Below are positions 22,063 to 29,900 of a DNA stretch of 64,000 nucleotides, one piece after another. The DNA comes from Mucilaginibacter ginsenosidivorax (GTDB taxonomy: Bacteria > Bacteroidota > Bacteroidia > Sphingobacteriales > Sphingobacteriaceae). Positions within the stretch are counted from its first letter, which is position 1. Each line of letters begins with the position of its first letter. The position numbers were made by a program, and so were the translations under genes. The notes under the pieces are model-generated. The model had not been told where the DNA came from. It saw only the letters and a program-made list of their open reading frames with translations, and did not search any database. The stretch is taken from the NCBI RefSeq assembly GCF_007971525.1, contig NZ_CP042437.1, positions 6,944,001-7,008,000 on the forward strand, written 5' to 3'.

Positions 22063-23181
22063 TTAGAATGCACAGCGCATTGTTAAATGCTTTTTGCCAA
22101 ATGTAGCTCCCACGGCTGCGTGAATGGCAATCATTTTCTCGTTAAAATCCCCAACCCAGGATAATTCCAGCTCGTCATATTGTTTTAAAGGCAAAACGTA
22201 TTCTTTAAGCTTAATAAATATTGCCGATTCCAGGCCATGTTTCTGGTATTTTTGCTTGGTGCCCATCACTATCGCCCGCATACGCGATACGCCTTTCCAA
22301 CGATAATATAAAAATTTAAGCTTACCAATCAGGTCGAGCTTTCCGTTTAGTGGCTTAAGCATCTGGTTGGCATCGGGCAAAATGATAATAAATGCAGCCG
22401 GTTCATCATCAATGTAGGCAAACCAGATGAGTTTCTCGTCCATCAGTGGCTTCATTTTTTTAAAGCTTTCGGCAATGGTAGCCTGGGTAATAGGTACAAA
22501 GTTTTCAAAATCCTGCCAGGCATCGTTATAAATCTCAATAAAATCGGCAGCAAACTTTTCCATTTTCTTTATCTCGAAATGCCTGAAATCGTACCCTGGC
22601 TTTTTAATAACCCAGTTGGCAATTTTTGTGAAGCGCTCCGAAAAAGGCTTGTGAACATCCAGGTGATTGGTAATTTGTTCGTATAGGGTTTTAAAACCGT
22701 AATCTTCAAAAAAAGCCCTGTAGTAGGGGAAATTATAGTTCATGCCATAGGAGGGGTGTGTAAAGCCGTCTACCAGCAATCCCCAAAAATTATCGTTCTC
22801 GCCAAAATTGATAGGCCCATCCATGGCTTGCATGCCATTATCCCGCAACCATTTTTTTGCAGTATCAAATAACAGGAAAGCTGCCTTTTTATCGTTGATG
22901 CATTCAAAAAAGCCCATGCCGCCGGTTGGCTGCTCATAATGATAGGCTTTTTTATTATTGATGAAGGCAGCAACGCGGCCTATCACCTTGCCATTATCAT
23001 CGGCCAAAATCCAGCGGGTGCACTTACCATCCTGGTGGAAGTTGTTTTTTGCCGGATCAAATACCACTTCAATATCATTATCCAGCGGGCAAACCCAGTT
23101 TTTGTCGTCCTTATACAAAGTACGCGCAAGGTTTAAAAATGCTTTTTTTGATGTTTTATCTTTTACTTCGGTAATAATCAT
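22063..23181 (-). CDS. GNAT-like acyltransferase family protein
   Basis: The protein has 372 residues from the ATG at 23181 (MIITEVKDKTSKKAF); nine extra upstream residues in the open frame overlap the promoter and are rejected. It resembles a large Bacteroidota family annotated as GNAT N-acetyltransferase-like: KDDKNWVCPLDNDIE, then RWILADDNGKVIGRVAAFIN, GGMGFFECINDKKAAFLLFDTA and GPINFGENDNFWGLLVDGF. No substrate is known. A TATATTTG -7 element ends 8 bp upstream and merges with the terminator of the preceding gene. Confidence 0.7.
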   Translation of the reverse strand: MIITEVKDKTSKKAFLNLARTLYKDDKNWVCPLDNDIEVVFDPAKNNFHQDGKCTRWILADDNGKVIGRVAAFINNKKAYHYEQPTGGMGFFECINDKKAAFLLFDTAKKWLRDNGMQAMDGPINFGENDNFWGLLVDGFTHPSYGMNYNFPYYRAFFEDYGFKTLYEQITNHLDVHKPFSERFTKIANWVIKKPGYDFRHFEIKKMEKFAADFIEIYNDAWQDFENFVPITQATIAESFKKMKPLMDEKLIWFAYIDDEPAAFIIILPDANQMLKPLNGKLDLIGKLKFLYYRWKGVSRMRAIVMGTKQKYQKHGLESAIFIKLKEYVLPLKQYDELELSWVGDFNEKMIAIHAAVGATFGKKHLTMRCAF

Positions 23182-23189
23182 AGGAAGGC

Positions 23190-23197
23190 CAAATATA
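23190..23197 (-). promoter_or_regulatory. -7 element of the GNAT-like gene
   Basis: On the minus strand this is TATATTTG, preceded directly by the T tract of the upstream terminator. The start codon follows 8 bp later, so the leader would be only a few bases. Confidence 0.6.
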
Positions 23198-23230
23198 AAA
23201 AAAAGCATTCAGGGCATGTGCTGAATGCTT
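23197..23230 (-). terminator. Intrinsic terminator after the acidic small protein
   Basis: On the minus strand AAGCATTCAG pairs perfectly with CTGAATGCTT around an eight-base loop, followed by eight T residues. Confidence 0.9.
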
Positions 23231-23258
23231 TACAAATAGAACTATGTATGGTCAACGA

Positions 23259-23453
23259 TTAAAAATCGTCGTCATCGTCTTCGTCGAATGAATCATAACC
23301 TCTGCCCAGATCATCGTCTAAAGGCCCATCAAAATCATCATCATCGTCCTCAACTTTTTTCTTTTTAGGGTCGAGACTCAGATCGTCATCGTCATCAAGG
23401 TCGTCATCAGAATTGTCGATCTTCTTAGTGGTTGGTTTTTTTGGCGCTCCCAT
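23259..23453 (-). CDS. Small, highly acidic protein of unknown function
   Basis: The protein has 64 residues, of which nearly half are Asp or Glu, with several runs of four or five Asp, and lysine clusters (KKKK at about residues 31-34). It has no hydrophobic core, so it is probably disordered. Coding is supported by a proper ATG, position between scpB and its own terminator, and the fact that similar acidic proteins are seen in related Bacteroidota. The function is unknown; binding to basic proteins or nucleic-acid-binding proteins is conceivable. Confidence 0.65.
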   Translation of the reverse strand: MGAPKKPTTKKIDNSDDDLDDDDDLSLDPKKKKVEDDDDDFDGPLDDDLGRGYDSFDEDDDDDF

Positions 23454-23592
23454 TGTAATGGATTTTATTTGTAAAACTTTGTCAATAATACTTTAAATCG
23501 GGCAAAAAGCAGGAATTTTTTTAAAGCTTTTATTTCCCATTTCAATAGTAAAAATAATCAAAATCATTTTTATTAAAAACAGGAAATAAAAA

Positions 23593-24144
23593 TTATTCTG
23601 TTTGTTCGCCAATGGCTACGGATGTGCTTGTAAAATCCTTAATCTGAGGTAATTCCTGTATGCTGTTAATTCCAAAGTAATCCATAAAAAGGCCGCTGGT
23701 GCCGTACAATATGGGTTTTCCGAGCGCTTCCGACTTCCCGGTTATAGCTATTAGCTCTTTTTCCAGCAGTTTTTGGATCGAATAATCGCAGTTTACACCA
23801 CGAATTTGCTCTACATCTGTTTTGGTTACCGGCTGTTTATATGCAATAATGGCAAGGGTTTCCAATGCGGCCTGGCTCAATCTTTTTTTAGAGCGTTGTA
23901 ATTGCAATAAATTGATAACAGGGTGGTACTGTTTCTTGGTGAAAAACTGGTAGCCATTGCCCACTTTTACCAATTCGATGGCCAGGTTATCGTCGCTATA
24001 TTTTAGCTCGATGGCTTTTAGGCTCTCATTCACTTCATCGGCAGTAAAATCGCGTTCAAAAGCAGCCTGGAGGCAATACATGATCTCCTCCAGCCGTATA
24101 CCTTGTTCAGATGCAAAGATGAGTGCCTCTATATGGTGGGTCAT
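23593..24144 (-). CDS. scpB: Segregation and condensation protein B
   Basis: The protein has 183 residues. Two winged-helix domains are visible: the first begins IEALIFASEQGIRLEEI, and the second has LSQAALETLAIIAYKQPVTKTDVEQIRGVNCDYSIQKLLEKELI, the diagnostic ScpB stretch, ending with LYGTSGLFMDYFGI. It binds ScpA as part of the SMC condensin complex for chromosome segregation. scpA is not adjacent. The mqnC gene lies upstream in the same direction with a word-repeat spacer between. Confidence 0.96.
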   Translation of the reverse strand: MTHHIEALIFASEQGIRLEEIMYCLQAAFERDFTADEVNESLKAIELKYSDDNLAIELVKVGNGYQFFTKKQYHPVINLLQLQRSKKRLSQAALETLAIIAYKQPVTKTDVEQIRGVNCDYSIQKLLEKELIAITGKSEALGKPILYGTSGLFMDYFGINSIQELPQIKDFTSTSVAIGEQTE

Positions 24145-24145
24145 T

Positions 24146-24228
24146 TTTTTAGTTTGCAGTTCGCGGTTTTCAGTTTGCAGTAAAAACCAATAAACCTGGT
24201 TACCAACTGCTAACTGAAAACTGCCAAC
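24146..24228. repeat. Inverted word repeat (AGTTTGCAG/ACTGAAAACTG words)
   Basis: The left arm (about 24152-24182) has GTTTGCAGTT, GCGGTTTTCAGT and TTTGCAGT; the right arm (about 24198-24228) has GGTTACCAACTGCTAACTGA and AAACTGCCAACT. The spacer separates mqnC and scpB. Confidence 0.75.
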
Positions 24229-25353
24229 TTAATAATCAATAACTTGTTCCTCAATTTCAACCGGTATATCGCGCCAGTCGTATTTTTGGGTGCGCAGCTG
24301 GGGTTCAAAACCAGCTTCTTTGATTGAATCCTGGATGCCTTTGGCGGTAAACCTGTGCGGTGCGCCTGCGGCGGATACTACGTTTTCTTCAATCATGATC
24401 GATCCAAAATCGTTAGCGCCGGCATGTAAGCACAATTGGGCAACCTGTTTACCAACGGTAAGCCATGACGCTTGTATGTTTTTAATATTAGGCAGCATAA
24501 TGCGACTCAAGGCTATCATGCGGATGTATTCATCGCCGGTTACATTATTGGTGATGCCACGAACTTTACGTAGCAGCGTGCCATCGTCCTGGAAAGGCCA
24601 TGGAATAAAGGCAACAAACCCATAATGACCTTCCGGTTTTTCGGATTGTACCTCGCGGATCCAAACCAGGTGCTCAAAGCGTTCTTCGATGGTTTCAATG
24701 TGGCCAAACATCATGGTGGCAGATGTAGGCAGGTTGAGCTGATGGGCTGCACGCATTACATCCAGCCACTCTTTGCCGCCACATTTACCTTTTGATATCA
24801 GGCGGCGTACACGGTCGTTCAGTATCTCGGCGCCTGCACCGGGTAGTGAATCAAGTCCAGACTCTTTCATCGCCCTGAGCACATCTATATGGCTCATATT
24901 CTCCAGCTTGGCTACGTGCGCTATCTCCGGCGGACCTAAAGAGTGCAGTTTTAACTTTGGATACAGCTGTTTCAGTTCGCTGAACAGATCGGTATAAAAT
25001 TTTAGCCCTAAGTCGGGGTGGTGACCACCCTGCAGCAGCAACTGATCGCCGCCATAGCGGAAAGTTTCTTCTATCTTCTTTTTGTAGGTTTCAATATCGG
25101 TAATGTAGCTATCCTCATGGCCGGGCCTGCGAAAAAAGTTACAAAACTTGCAATTGGCTATACATACATTGGTAGTATTAACATTACGATCAATTTGCCA
25201 GGTAACCTTACCATGCGGAACCTGTTTTTTACGCAGTTCGTTGGCGGTGTACATTAAATCGGCAGTAGGGGCATTATTATAAAGATAAACCCCTTCTTCC
25301 AGGGTTAAAAAATCAAACCGCAAAGCGCGTTGCAACAGATCGGCTGTGTTCAT
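24229..25353 (-). CDS. mqnC: Cyclic dehypoxanthine futalosine synthase
   Basis: The protein has 374 residues. The radical SAM cluster motif is Cys64, Cys68 and Cys71 (TNVCIANCKFCNFFRRPG). GGDQLLLQGGHHPDLGLKFY, LPGAGAEIL and TSATMMFGHIET are typical of MqnC. It cyclises dehypoxanthine futalosine in the futalosine route to menaquinone, the route of many Bacteroidota. Other mqn genes are not in the window. The -7 element lies 4 bp before the start codon. Confidence 0.95.
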   Translation of the reverse strand: MNTADLLQRALRFDFLTLEEGVYLYNNAPTADLMYTANELRKKQVPHGKVTWQIDRNVNTTNVCIANCKFCNFFRRPGHEDSYITDIETYKKKIEETFRYGGDQLLLQGGHHPDLGLKFYTDLFSELKQLYPKLKLHSLGPPEIAHVAKLENMSHIDVLRAMKESGLDSLPGAGAEILNDRVRRLISKGKCGGKEWLDVMRAAHQLNLPTSATMMFGHIETIEERFEHLVWIREVQSEKPEGHYGFVAFIPWPFQDDGTLLRKVRGITNNVTGDEYIRMIALSRIMLPNIKNIQASWLTVGKQVAQLCLHAGANDFGSIMIEENVVSAAGAPHRFTAKGIQDSIKEAGFEPQLRTQKYDWRDIPVEIEEQVIDY

Positions 25354-25357
25354 ATAG

Positions 25358-25365
25358 CAAAGATA
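25358..25365 (-). promoter_or_regulatory. -7 element of mqnC
   Basis: On the minus strand this is TATCTTTG, ending 4 bp before the mqnC ATG. No clear TTTG is seen at the expected upstream distance. The closeness implies a leaderless transcript. Confidence 0.5.
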
Positions 25366-25424
25366 AGCTTTACCTTATTAATTGTTTAACGTTGAGGTAA
25401 GATTGACAAATTAATGATAGCCCC

Positions 25425-25600
25425 AGCCCCCTCTAAATCTCCCCCGGTAGGGGAGACTTTTGATTTGCAATTTTTCAGTTCAATTATCAATTCGTCGATA
25501 GCGTAATCAACTTAGTTTATTATTCCATTTGTTCAGCTTAGCCGGCTCTCAAGGAGAAATTTTTAAAGTCTCCCCTACCGGGGGAGATTTAGAGGGGGCT
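25425..25600. repeat. Two inverted copies of the GC-rich repeat half
   Basis: AGCCCCCTCTAAATCTCCCC at 25425 is mirrored by its reverse complement ending at 25600, giving arms of about 34 bp around a 110-bp spacer. The right copy encodes the last two residues and the stop codon of the M1 peptidase at 25589. Confidence 0.85.
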
Positions 25601-27580
25601 CACCTTCACGCTATTGTTCCCCCTGTTCAAATCAGGTAAAGCATTATCGGGGTCAATCGTAACGCTTTCAACATCCTTTTCATCGGGCAGAATTACGGTT
25701 ACTACTTTGCGCTGCATCCAGGTTTCAACAGGCAGGTAGTGGCGCTTTTTGCTGCCGTCTTTATACTTTAATTCTACAGTGAATGGCATTGGCAGCTGCT
25801 CTTTACTCACAACGGTTATTTTTACGCCTTTGGTAGCATTACTGCCAACGTTTTGGGCCGCTGTAATGGCTATATCGCTTACCCAGTTATTATAAAACCA
25901 GCCTTTCCAAAACCAGGAAAGGTCTTCGCCGGCGCCGCTTTCCATCGAGCGGAAAAAGTCGTCGGGTTGTGGGTGTTTAAATGCCCATTTAGCGATGTAG
26001 TTGCGGAAGGCATAATCAAACCTATCCTTACCCAGTATCTGTTCGCGCAGTAAAACCAGGCCAAATGCGGGTTTAAAATAAACCAGTGGGTGGCGGTATT
26101 TTTCGGGTGTAGCATCTGCAGCGGTCATGATAGGCGGCGAAGCGGGATCGTTCAAAATCGGGATGATCTCATCGGCGGGGTTACCGCCGCCGGGCGCATA
26201 TTCACCATCGCGTTTAGGGGCATATTCGCCTTTGTTAAATTCGTCCGATGCGTAAATGTCAATAAAGGTGTTAAAGCCCTCGTCCATCCAGCCAAAACGG
26301 CGTTCGTCCGATCCTACGATCATCGGGAACCAGTTGTGCCCTATCTCGTGCGCGGTTACCCAATACAACTCGCTGCCTTTATCGGTAATGCCGTCAAACA
26401 CAATACCCGGATACTCCATACCGCCGGCAATACCGGCCTCGTTAATAGCCACAGGGTAGGGGTACACAAACCATTTTTCTGAAAAATACTCTATCGATTT
26501 TTTTAAGTACTCAGTAGCGCGGTCCCAGGCATTTGGGCCAACACTTTCGGCCGGGTAAACAGACATGGCCAATGATTTTTTGCCGCCCGGCAAATTAACC
26601 CTTGCCGCATCCCAAACATAGGCTTTTGATGCGCCAAAAGCCACATCGCGGGTATTTAGCATCTTGTAATGCCAGGTAAGCGTGCCTTTGTTAACAGGGC
26701 GGCTTGCCGGGTCGGTAACCTCGGCCAGGCTGCGTATCATTACCGTTTTATCGCTTGCGCGGGCTGCATCAAGGCGGGCAATTTGTTTGGCTGTTAAAAC
26801 TTCTTTTGGGTTTAACAATTCGCCCGAACCAGCTACAATCATATCCCATGGTACGGTAACCTGGTAATCAAAATCGCCATAATCTAAATAAAACTCGCCT
26901 GCGCCCAAAAATGGCAGGGTATCCCAGCCGCGGCTATCATCATAAACGCACATACGCGGAAACCACTGTGCTATCTCGTAAATCGTTCCGTTTTTGGTGT
27001 TTACGTAATCTGTACGGTTACCAAAATCACCCGGAATAGTATAATGATAATTGATTCGAAGTTTTAAAGCACCCTTACCCAGGGCATGTGGTAAGCGTAC
27101 TTGCATACGGGTATCGGTGATTATATAAGGCACGTTTTTAACCACGTCGCCATAATCTAAAGCCACAGATTCAATGGTGTAGCCTGTAGTATGCTGGTTA
27201 GGCCCCGGTACCCGGCCGGTAAAAAAGTTGGAACGGGCCTCTTTTTTATAGGTGTTTTGATCCAGTTGCAGCCATAGGTACTGCAAGGCATCAGGGCTAT
27301 TATTTACATAGTTGATGCTTACTGTACCGCTGATGGTTTTGGCAGCAGTATCCAGCGTTACCTTAATGGTATAGTCGGCACGGTTTTGCCAATATTTCGG
27401 GCCGGGTTCGCCGTTGGCCGAATGGAATTCGTTGCCCTTATCGGTATAAAACTGCGGCGAAAATAAGGCGGCCGGGTTGTAGTTGGATGTGGTATCGCCG
27501 GGGTTAACTTTTGTTTTTTGCGCCTGGGAATTGACAGCTAAAAGTGCGAATAGACCGAAGCCTAAAAATTTAATTTTCAT
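25589..27580 (-). CDS. Secreted M1-family zinc metallopeptidase
   Basis: The protein has 663 residues with a signal peptide ending near NSQAQ (about residue 21). The zinc site is HEIGH at 411-415 with the third ligand Glu434 in GWMDEGF, the usual M1 spacing. GGMEYPG upstream replaces the GAMEN exopeptidase motif. An M1-like N-terminal beta domain covers about 40-270. It should act in the periplasm or outside as an aminopeptidase. The final SPL and stop are encoded by a GC-rich repeat, so the C-terminus may have been altered by repeat insertion. Confidence 0.9.
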   Translation of the reverse strand: MKIKFLGFGLFALLAVNSQAQKTKVNPGDTTSNYNPAALFSPQFYTDKGNEFHSANGEPGPKYWQNRADYTIKVTLDTAAKTISGTVSINYVNNSPDALQYLWLQLDQNTYKKEARSNFFTGRVPGPNQHTTGYTIESVALDYGDVVKNVPYIITDTRMQVRLPHALGKGALKLRINYHYTIPGDFGNRTDYVNTKNGTIYEIAQWFPRMCVYDDSRGWDTLPFLGAGEFYLDYGDFDYQVTVPWDMIVAGSGELLNPKEVLTAKQIARLDAARASDKTVMIRSLAEVTDPASRPVNKGTLTWHYKMLNTRDVAFGASKAYVWDAARVNLPGGKKSLAMSVYPAESVGPNAWDRATEYLKKSIEYFSEKWFVYPYPVAINEAGIAGGMEYPGIVFDGITDKGSELYWVTAHEIGHNWFPMIVGSDERRFGWMDEGFNTFIDIYASDEFNKGEYAPKRDGEYAPGGGNPADEIIPILNDPASPPIMTAADATPEKYRHPLVYFKPAFGLVLLREQILGKDRFDYAFRNYIAKWAFKHPQPDDFFRSMESGAGEDLSWFWKGWFYNNWVSDIAITAAQNVGSNATKGVKITVVSKEQLPMPFTVELKYKDGSKKRHYLPVETWMQRKVVTVILPDEKDVESVTIDPDNALPDLNRGNNSVKVSPL

Positions 27581-27733
27581 GAGGGTCAGTTAAAGGCAGC
27601 AATATACAAATGATGGCCGGGAATTTTATTTGGCGATAAGAAAGATGCAGGAAATTTCAAAAAATTCACAAAAAAAGTACAAAGCGCTTATGGAAAAGTT
27701 TAATTAACTGCATCCTGTAACCAAAAGATTAAA

Positions 27734-28300
27734 ATGGCGCGAACCAAAAGCATTAATATCGCTAAACCATGTCACGAGTTATGGCAACAGATGTTACCAG
27801 TTGACGGTGGGCGGCACTGCCAAAGTTGTTGTAAAACGGTTATTGATTTTTCGGCGATGACGGATAAAGAGATCATCAACTACCTTGGCAGGCAAAGCAA
27901 TGTTTGCGGGCGATTTGAGGATCGGCAATTGGTACGGATAAATCAACAACTTCAAGAAAAGCCGACGCCATTTATTTTTTTTAAAAGGGTGGGCCTTGCA
28001 GCTGCCGTTTTGATGGCTATACCTTTTGCCAGGGCAAATGCGCAAAAGAAACACAAAACGGAGCAAGCCGCCGTACGGCAAAAGCACCGGGATACGTTAC
28101 TTATGCAACCTAAACATTTAACTCCAGCTGATATAAATATCACTCCGGTGGCAACAGCAGTAAAAGATGACAATTTGCAATTGACATATGTCGCTAACGG
28201 CCTTTCGGGTAGGGTTGGTGGCGTAACGGTTGTTGGTTTCGAGAAACCTGCAATTGTACGTGTCTGGACTTCGATATATGACATGCTTCGCGAATATTAA
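27734..28300 (+). CDS. Cys-rich N-terminal membrane protein, paralogue 1
   Basis: The protein has 188 residues. The N-terminal 60 residues carry PCHELWQQMLPVDGGRHCQSCCKTVIDFSAMT and a later NVCGRF, a cysteine/histidine pattern that could bind a metal. One hydrophobic segment follows at about 84-101 and then a basic, polar tail. The neighbour 14 bp downstream has the same N-terminal pattern, so the two are paralogues in one transcript. I do not recognise a named function; a zinc-binding cytoplasmic domain on a membrane anchor is the most that can be inferred. The C-terminal part ends without a known domain. Confidence 0.6.
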   Translation: MARTKSINIAKPCHELWQQMLPVDGGRHCQSCCKTVIDFSAMTDKEIINYLGRQSNVCGRFEDRQLVRINQQLQEKPTPFIFFKRVGLAAAVLMAIPFARANAQKKHKTEQAAVRQKHRDTLLMQPKHLTPADINITPVATAVKDDNLQLTYVANGLSGRVGGVTVVGFEKPAIVRVWTSIYDMLREY

Positions 28301-28314
28301 AACTGTTAACCATC

Positions 28315-29058
28315 ATGAATACCATCCAAAACATTAACATACCTAAACCTTGTCACCAATCGTGGCAGCAAATGATGCCTGCCGAAAGTGGCAGGCATTG
28401 CACCCAATGCTGTAAAACTGTTACCGATTTTACAACCATGACTAATAGCCAGGTTATTGCTTATCTAAGCAATACAGGCAATGTTTGTGGAAGGTTTAAT
28501 GAGCACCAGCTAACTAACCTCAATCACCAGTTTGTTGCCGATGCCCCGGCAACGCCTTCAAGTCGTTGGAAAAGGCTAGCTGTTATAATGGGCATAGCAA
28601 GTTTTGCCTTATCATTTAAAGCTGTAGCGCAAAATAAACCAGCTATAACAGTGCAAACTCCCCGGCCAACCGGCGACGCTGGCCGTATTGTGTTAGGTAA
28701 GGTATTAGCCACCACGGATGCCGCTGAAACCAGGGTAATTAACGGGCGCATATATGACGACCAAGACGTGCCAATGCCGGGTGTGATAATCAAAATACCA
28801 TCGAGCATAACAGGTACTACAACCGATACAGCCGGTAAATTCAGGCTGATTATACCGGCAGACACAAAACAAGTACAGGTTTCATTTATAGGATACAAAA
28901 CACTGCTGGTTGACATTTGTGCAGATGACAATTACCAGGTAAAACTTACTACCGAACAATATGTCTGGATGGGCGAGGTGGTGGTAACCAGGGCTCCGCT
29001 TATCAAACGGATTTATTACAAATGCATTAAAAGGCCGATACGGAAGATATTTAATTGA
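28315..29058 (+). CDS. Cys-rich N-terminal membrane protein with carboxypeptidase-regulatory-like domain, paralogue 2
   Basis: The protein has 247 residues. The N-terminus repeats the pattern of its neighbour: PCHQSWQQMMPAESGRHCTQCCKTVTDF and later NVCGRF. A hydrophobic segment at about 87-104 follows. Residues about 140-220 form a CarboxypepD_reg-like beta-sandwich (VINGRIYDDQDVPMPGVIIKIPSSITGTTTDTAGKFRL), common in Bacteroidota envelope proteins such as SusC. The likely topology is Cys-rich domain inside and beta-sandwich outside. The role is unknown. Confidence 0.7.
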   Translation: MNTIQNINIPKPCHQSWQQMMPAESGRHCTQCCKTVTDFTTMTNSQVIAYLSNTGNVCGRFNEHQLTNLNHQFVADAPATPSSRWKRLAVIMGIASFALSFKAVAQNKPAITVQTPRPTGDAGRIVLGKVLATTDAAETRVINGRIYDDQDVPMPGVIIKIPSSITGTTTDTAGKFRLIIPADTKQVQVSFIGYKTLLVDICADDNYQVKLTTEQYVWMGEVVVTRAPLIKRIYYKCIKRPIRKIFN

Positions 29059-29150
29059 GTATGGAATTGGAGACTACCTGATTAATGATTGCTCAAATGC
29101 GATATGAATTTAATTTGCTTTGATACGGCAGATTGGTACATTGCCGCCCA

Positions 29151-29900
29151 ATGCACTTCCCCGTAAACATCCCTATAGGTAAATCATCTATCCCTGTACA
29201 TTTTGTGTGCGAAACGCTGGCTTATTTTTTAGGCTACCGCTACTATGCCTGGCTGCGCCGGAATACCCACGACCAGATCAGTACCGAAAACCGGCTTGTC
29301 ATCTTTATAGGCGCTGCCTTCGGGGCATTTGTAGGCTCGCATGTGGTTGGCGTTTTGGAGAACCCGGCGCTGCTGTCAAAGTTCAGCCTCATTTACTTTA
29401 TGGGCAATAAAACCATTGTGGGCGGAATGCTTGGCGGATTGATAGGAGTGGAGCTTACCAAGAAGAAAATAGGTGTAACCGTATCATCCGGCGATTTAAT
29501 GGTCTACCCGCTGATACTGGCCATGATTATCGGTCGAACAGGGTGTTTCCTGGCGGGATTGGAAGATGGTACTTACGGCGTAGCCTCAAACCTGCCCTGG
29601 GCTATTAACTTTGGTGATGGCATCCGCAGGCATCCCACAAACCTTTACGAGATTGTGTTTTGGATTTTGCTTTGGCTCGTTTTAAAGTTGATTGAACGGG
29701 GGCACCAGTTCACAGACGGTTCAAAGTTTAAGGTTTTTATGACGAGTTGCCTGTTATTCAGGTTTTTGGACGAGTTTATTAAGCCTGATTACTTTTTTAG
29801 TTTCGGGCTTTCGGTAATTCAGTTAGTTTGTTTGGCTGGTATTGTGTATTATTATAAAGTATTTATACACCCATCTAAACTGATAAAAACCGATGCCTGA
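29151..29900 (+). CDS. Lgt-like (prolipoprotein diacylglyceryl transferase family) membrane protein
   Basis: The protein has 249 residues from the ATG at 29151; an in-frame TTG 18 bp upstream is less likely. There are about seven membrane segments. A GRTGCFLAGLEDGTYG stretch at about residue 128 resembles the Lgt signature (GRxGNFxNxExxG) but with the Asn residues replaced, and RRHPTNLYE matches the later Lgt motif. It is therefore Lgt-related but may not be the housekeeping enzyme. It overlaps by 8 bp the radical SAM gene next to it, so the two likely act on a common lipid or lipoprotein substrate. Confidence 0.75.
   Translation: MHFPVNIPIGKSSIPVHFVCETLAYFLGYRYYAWLRRNTHDQISTENRLVIFIGAAFGAFVGSHVVGVLENPALLSKFSLIYFMGNKTIVGGMLGGLIGVELTKKKIGVTVSSGDLMVYPLILAMIIGRTGCFLAGLEDGTYGVASNLPWAINFGDGIRRHPTNLYEIVFWILLWLVLKLIERGHQFTDGSKFKVFMTSCLLFRFLDEFIKPDYFFSFGLSVIQLVCLAGIVYYYKVFIHPSKLIKTDA

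Noticed and set aside
26090..26482. 130-codon frame antisense to the M1 peptidase
   Set aside because: It is covered by the peptidase gene containing the HEIGH zinc site; no independent evidence.
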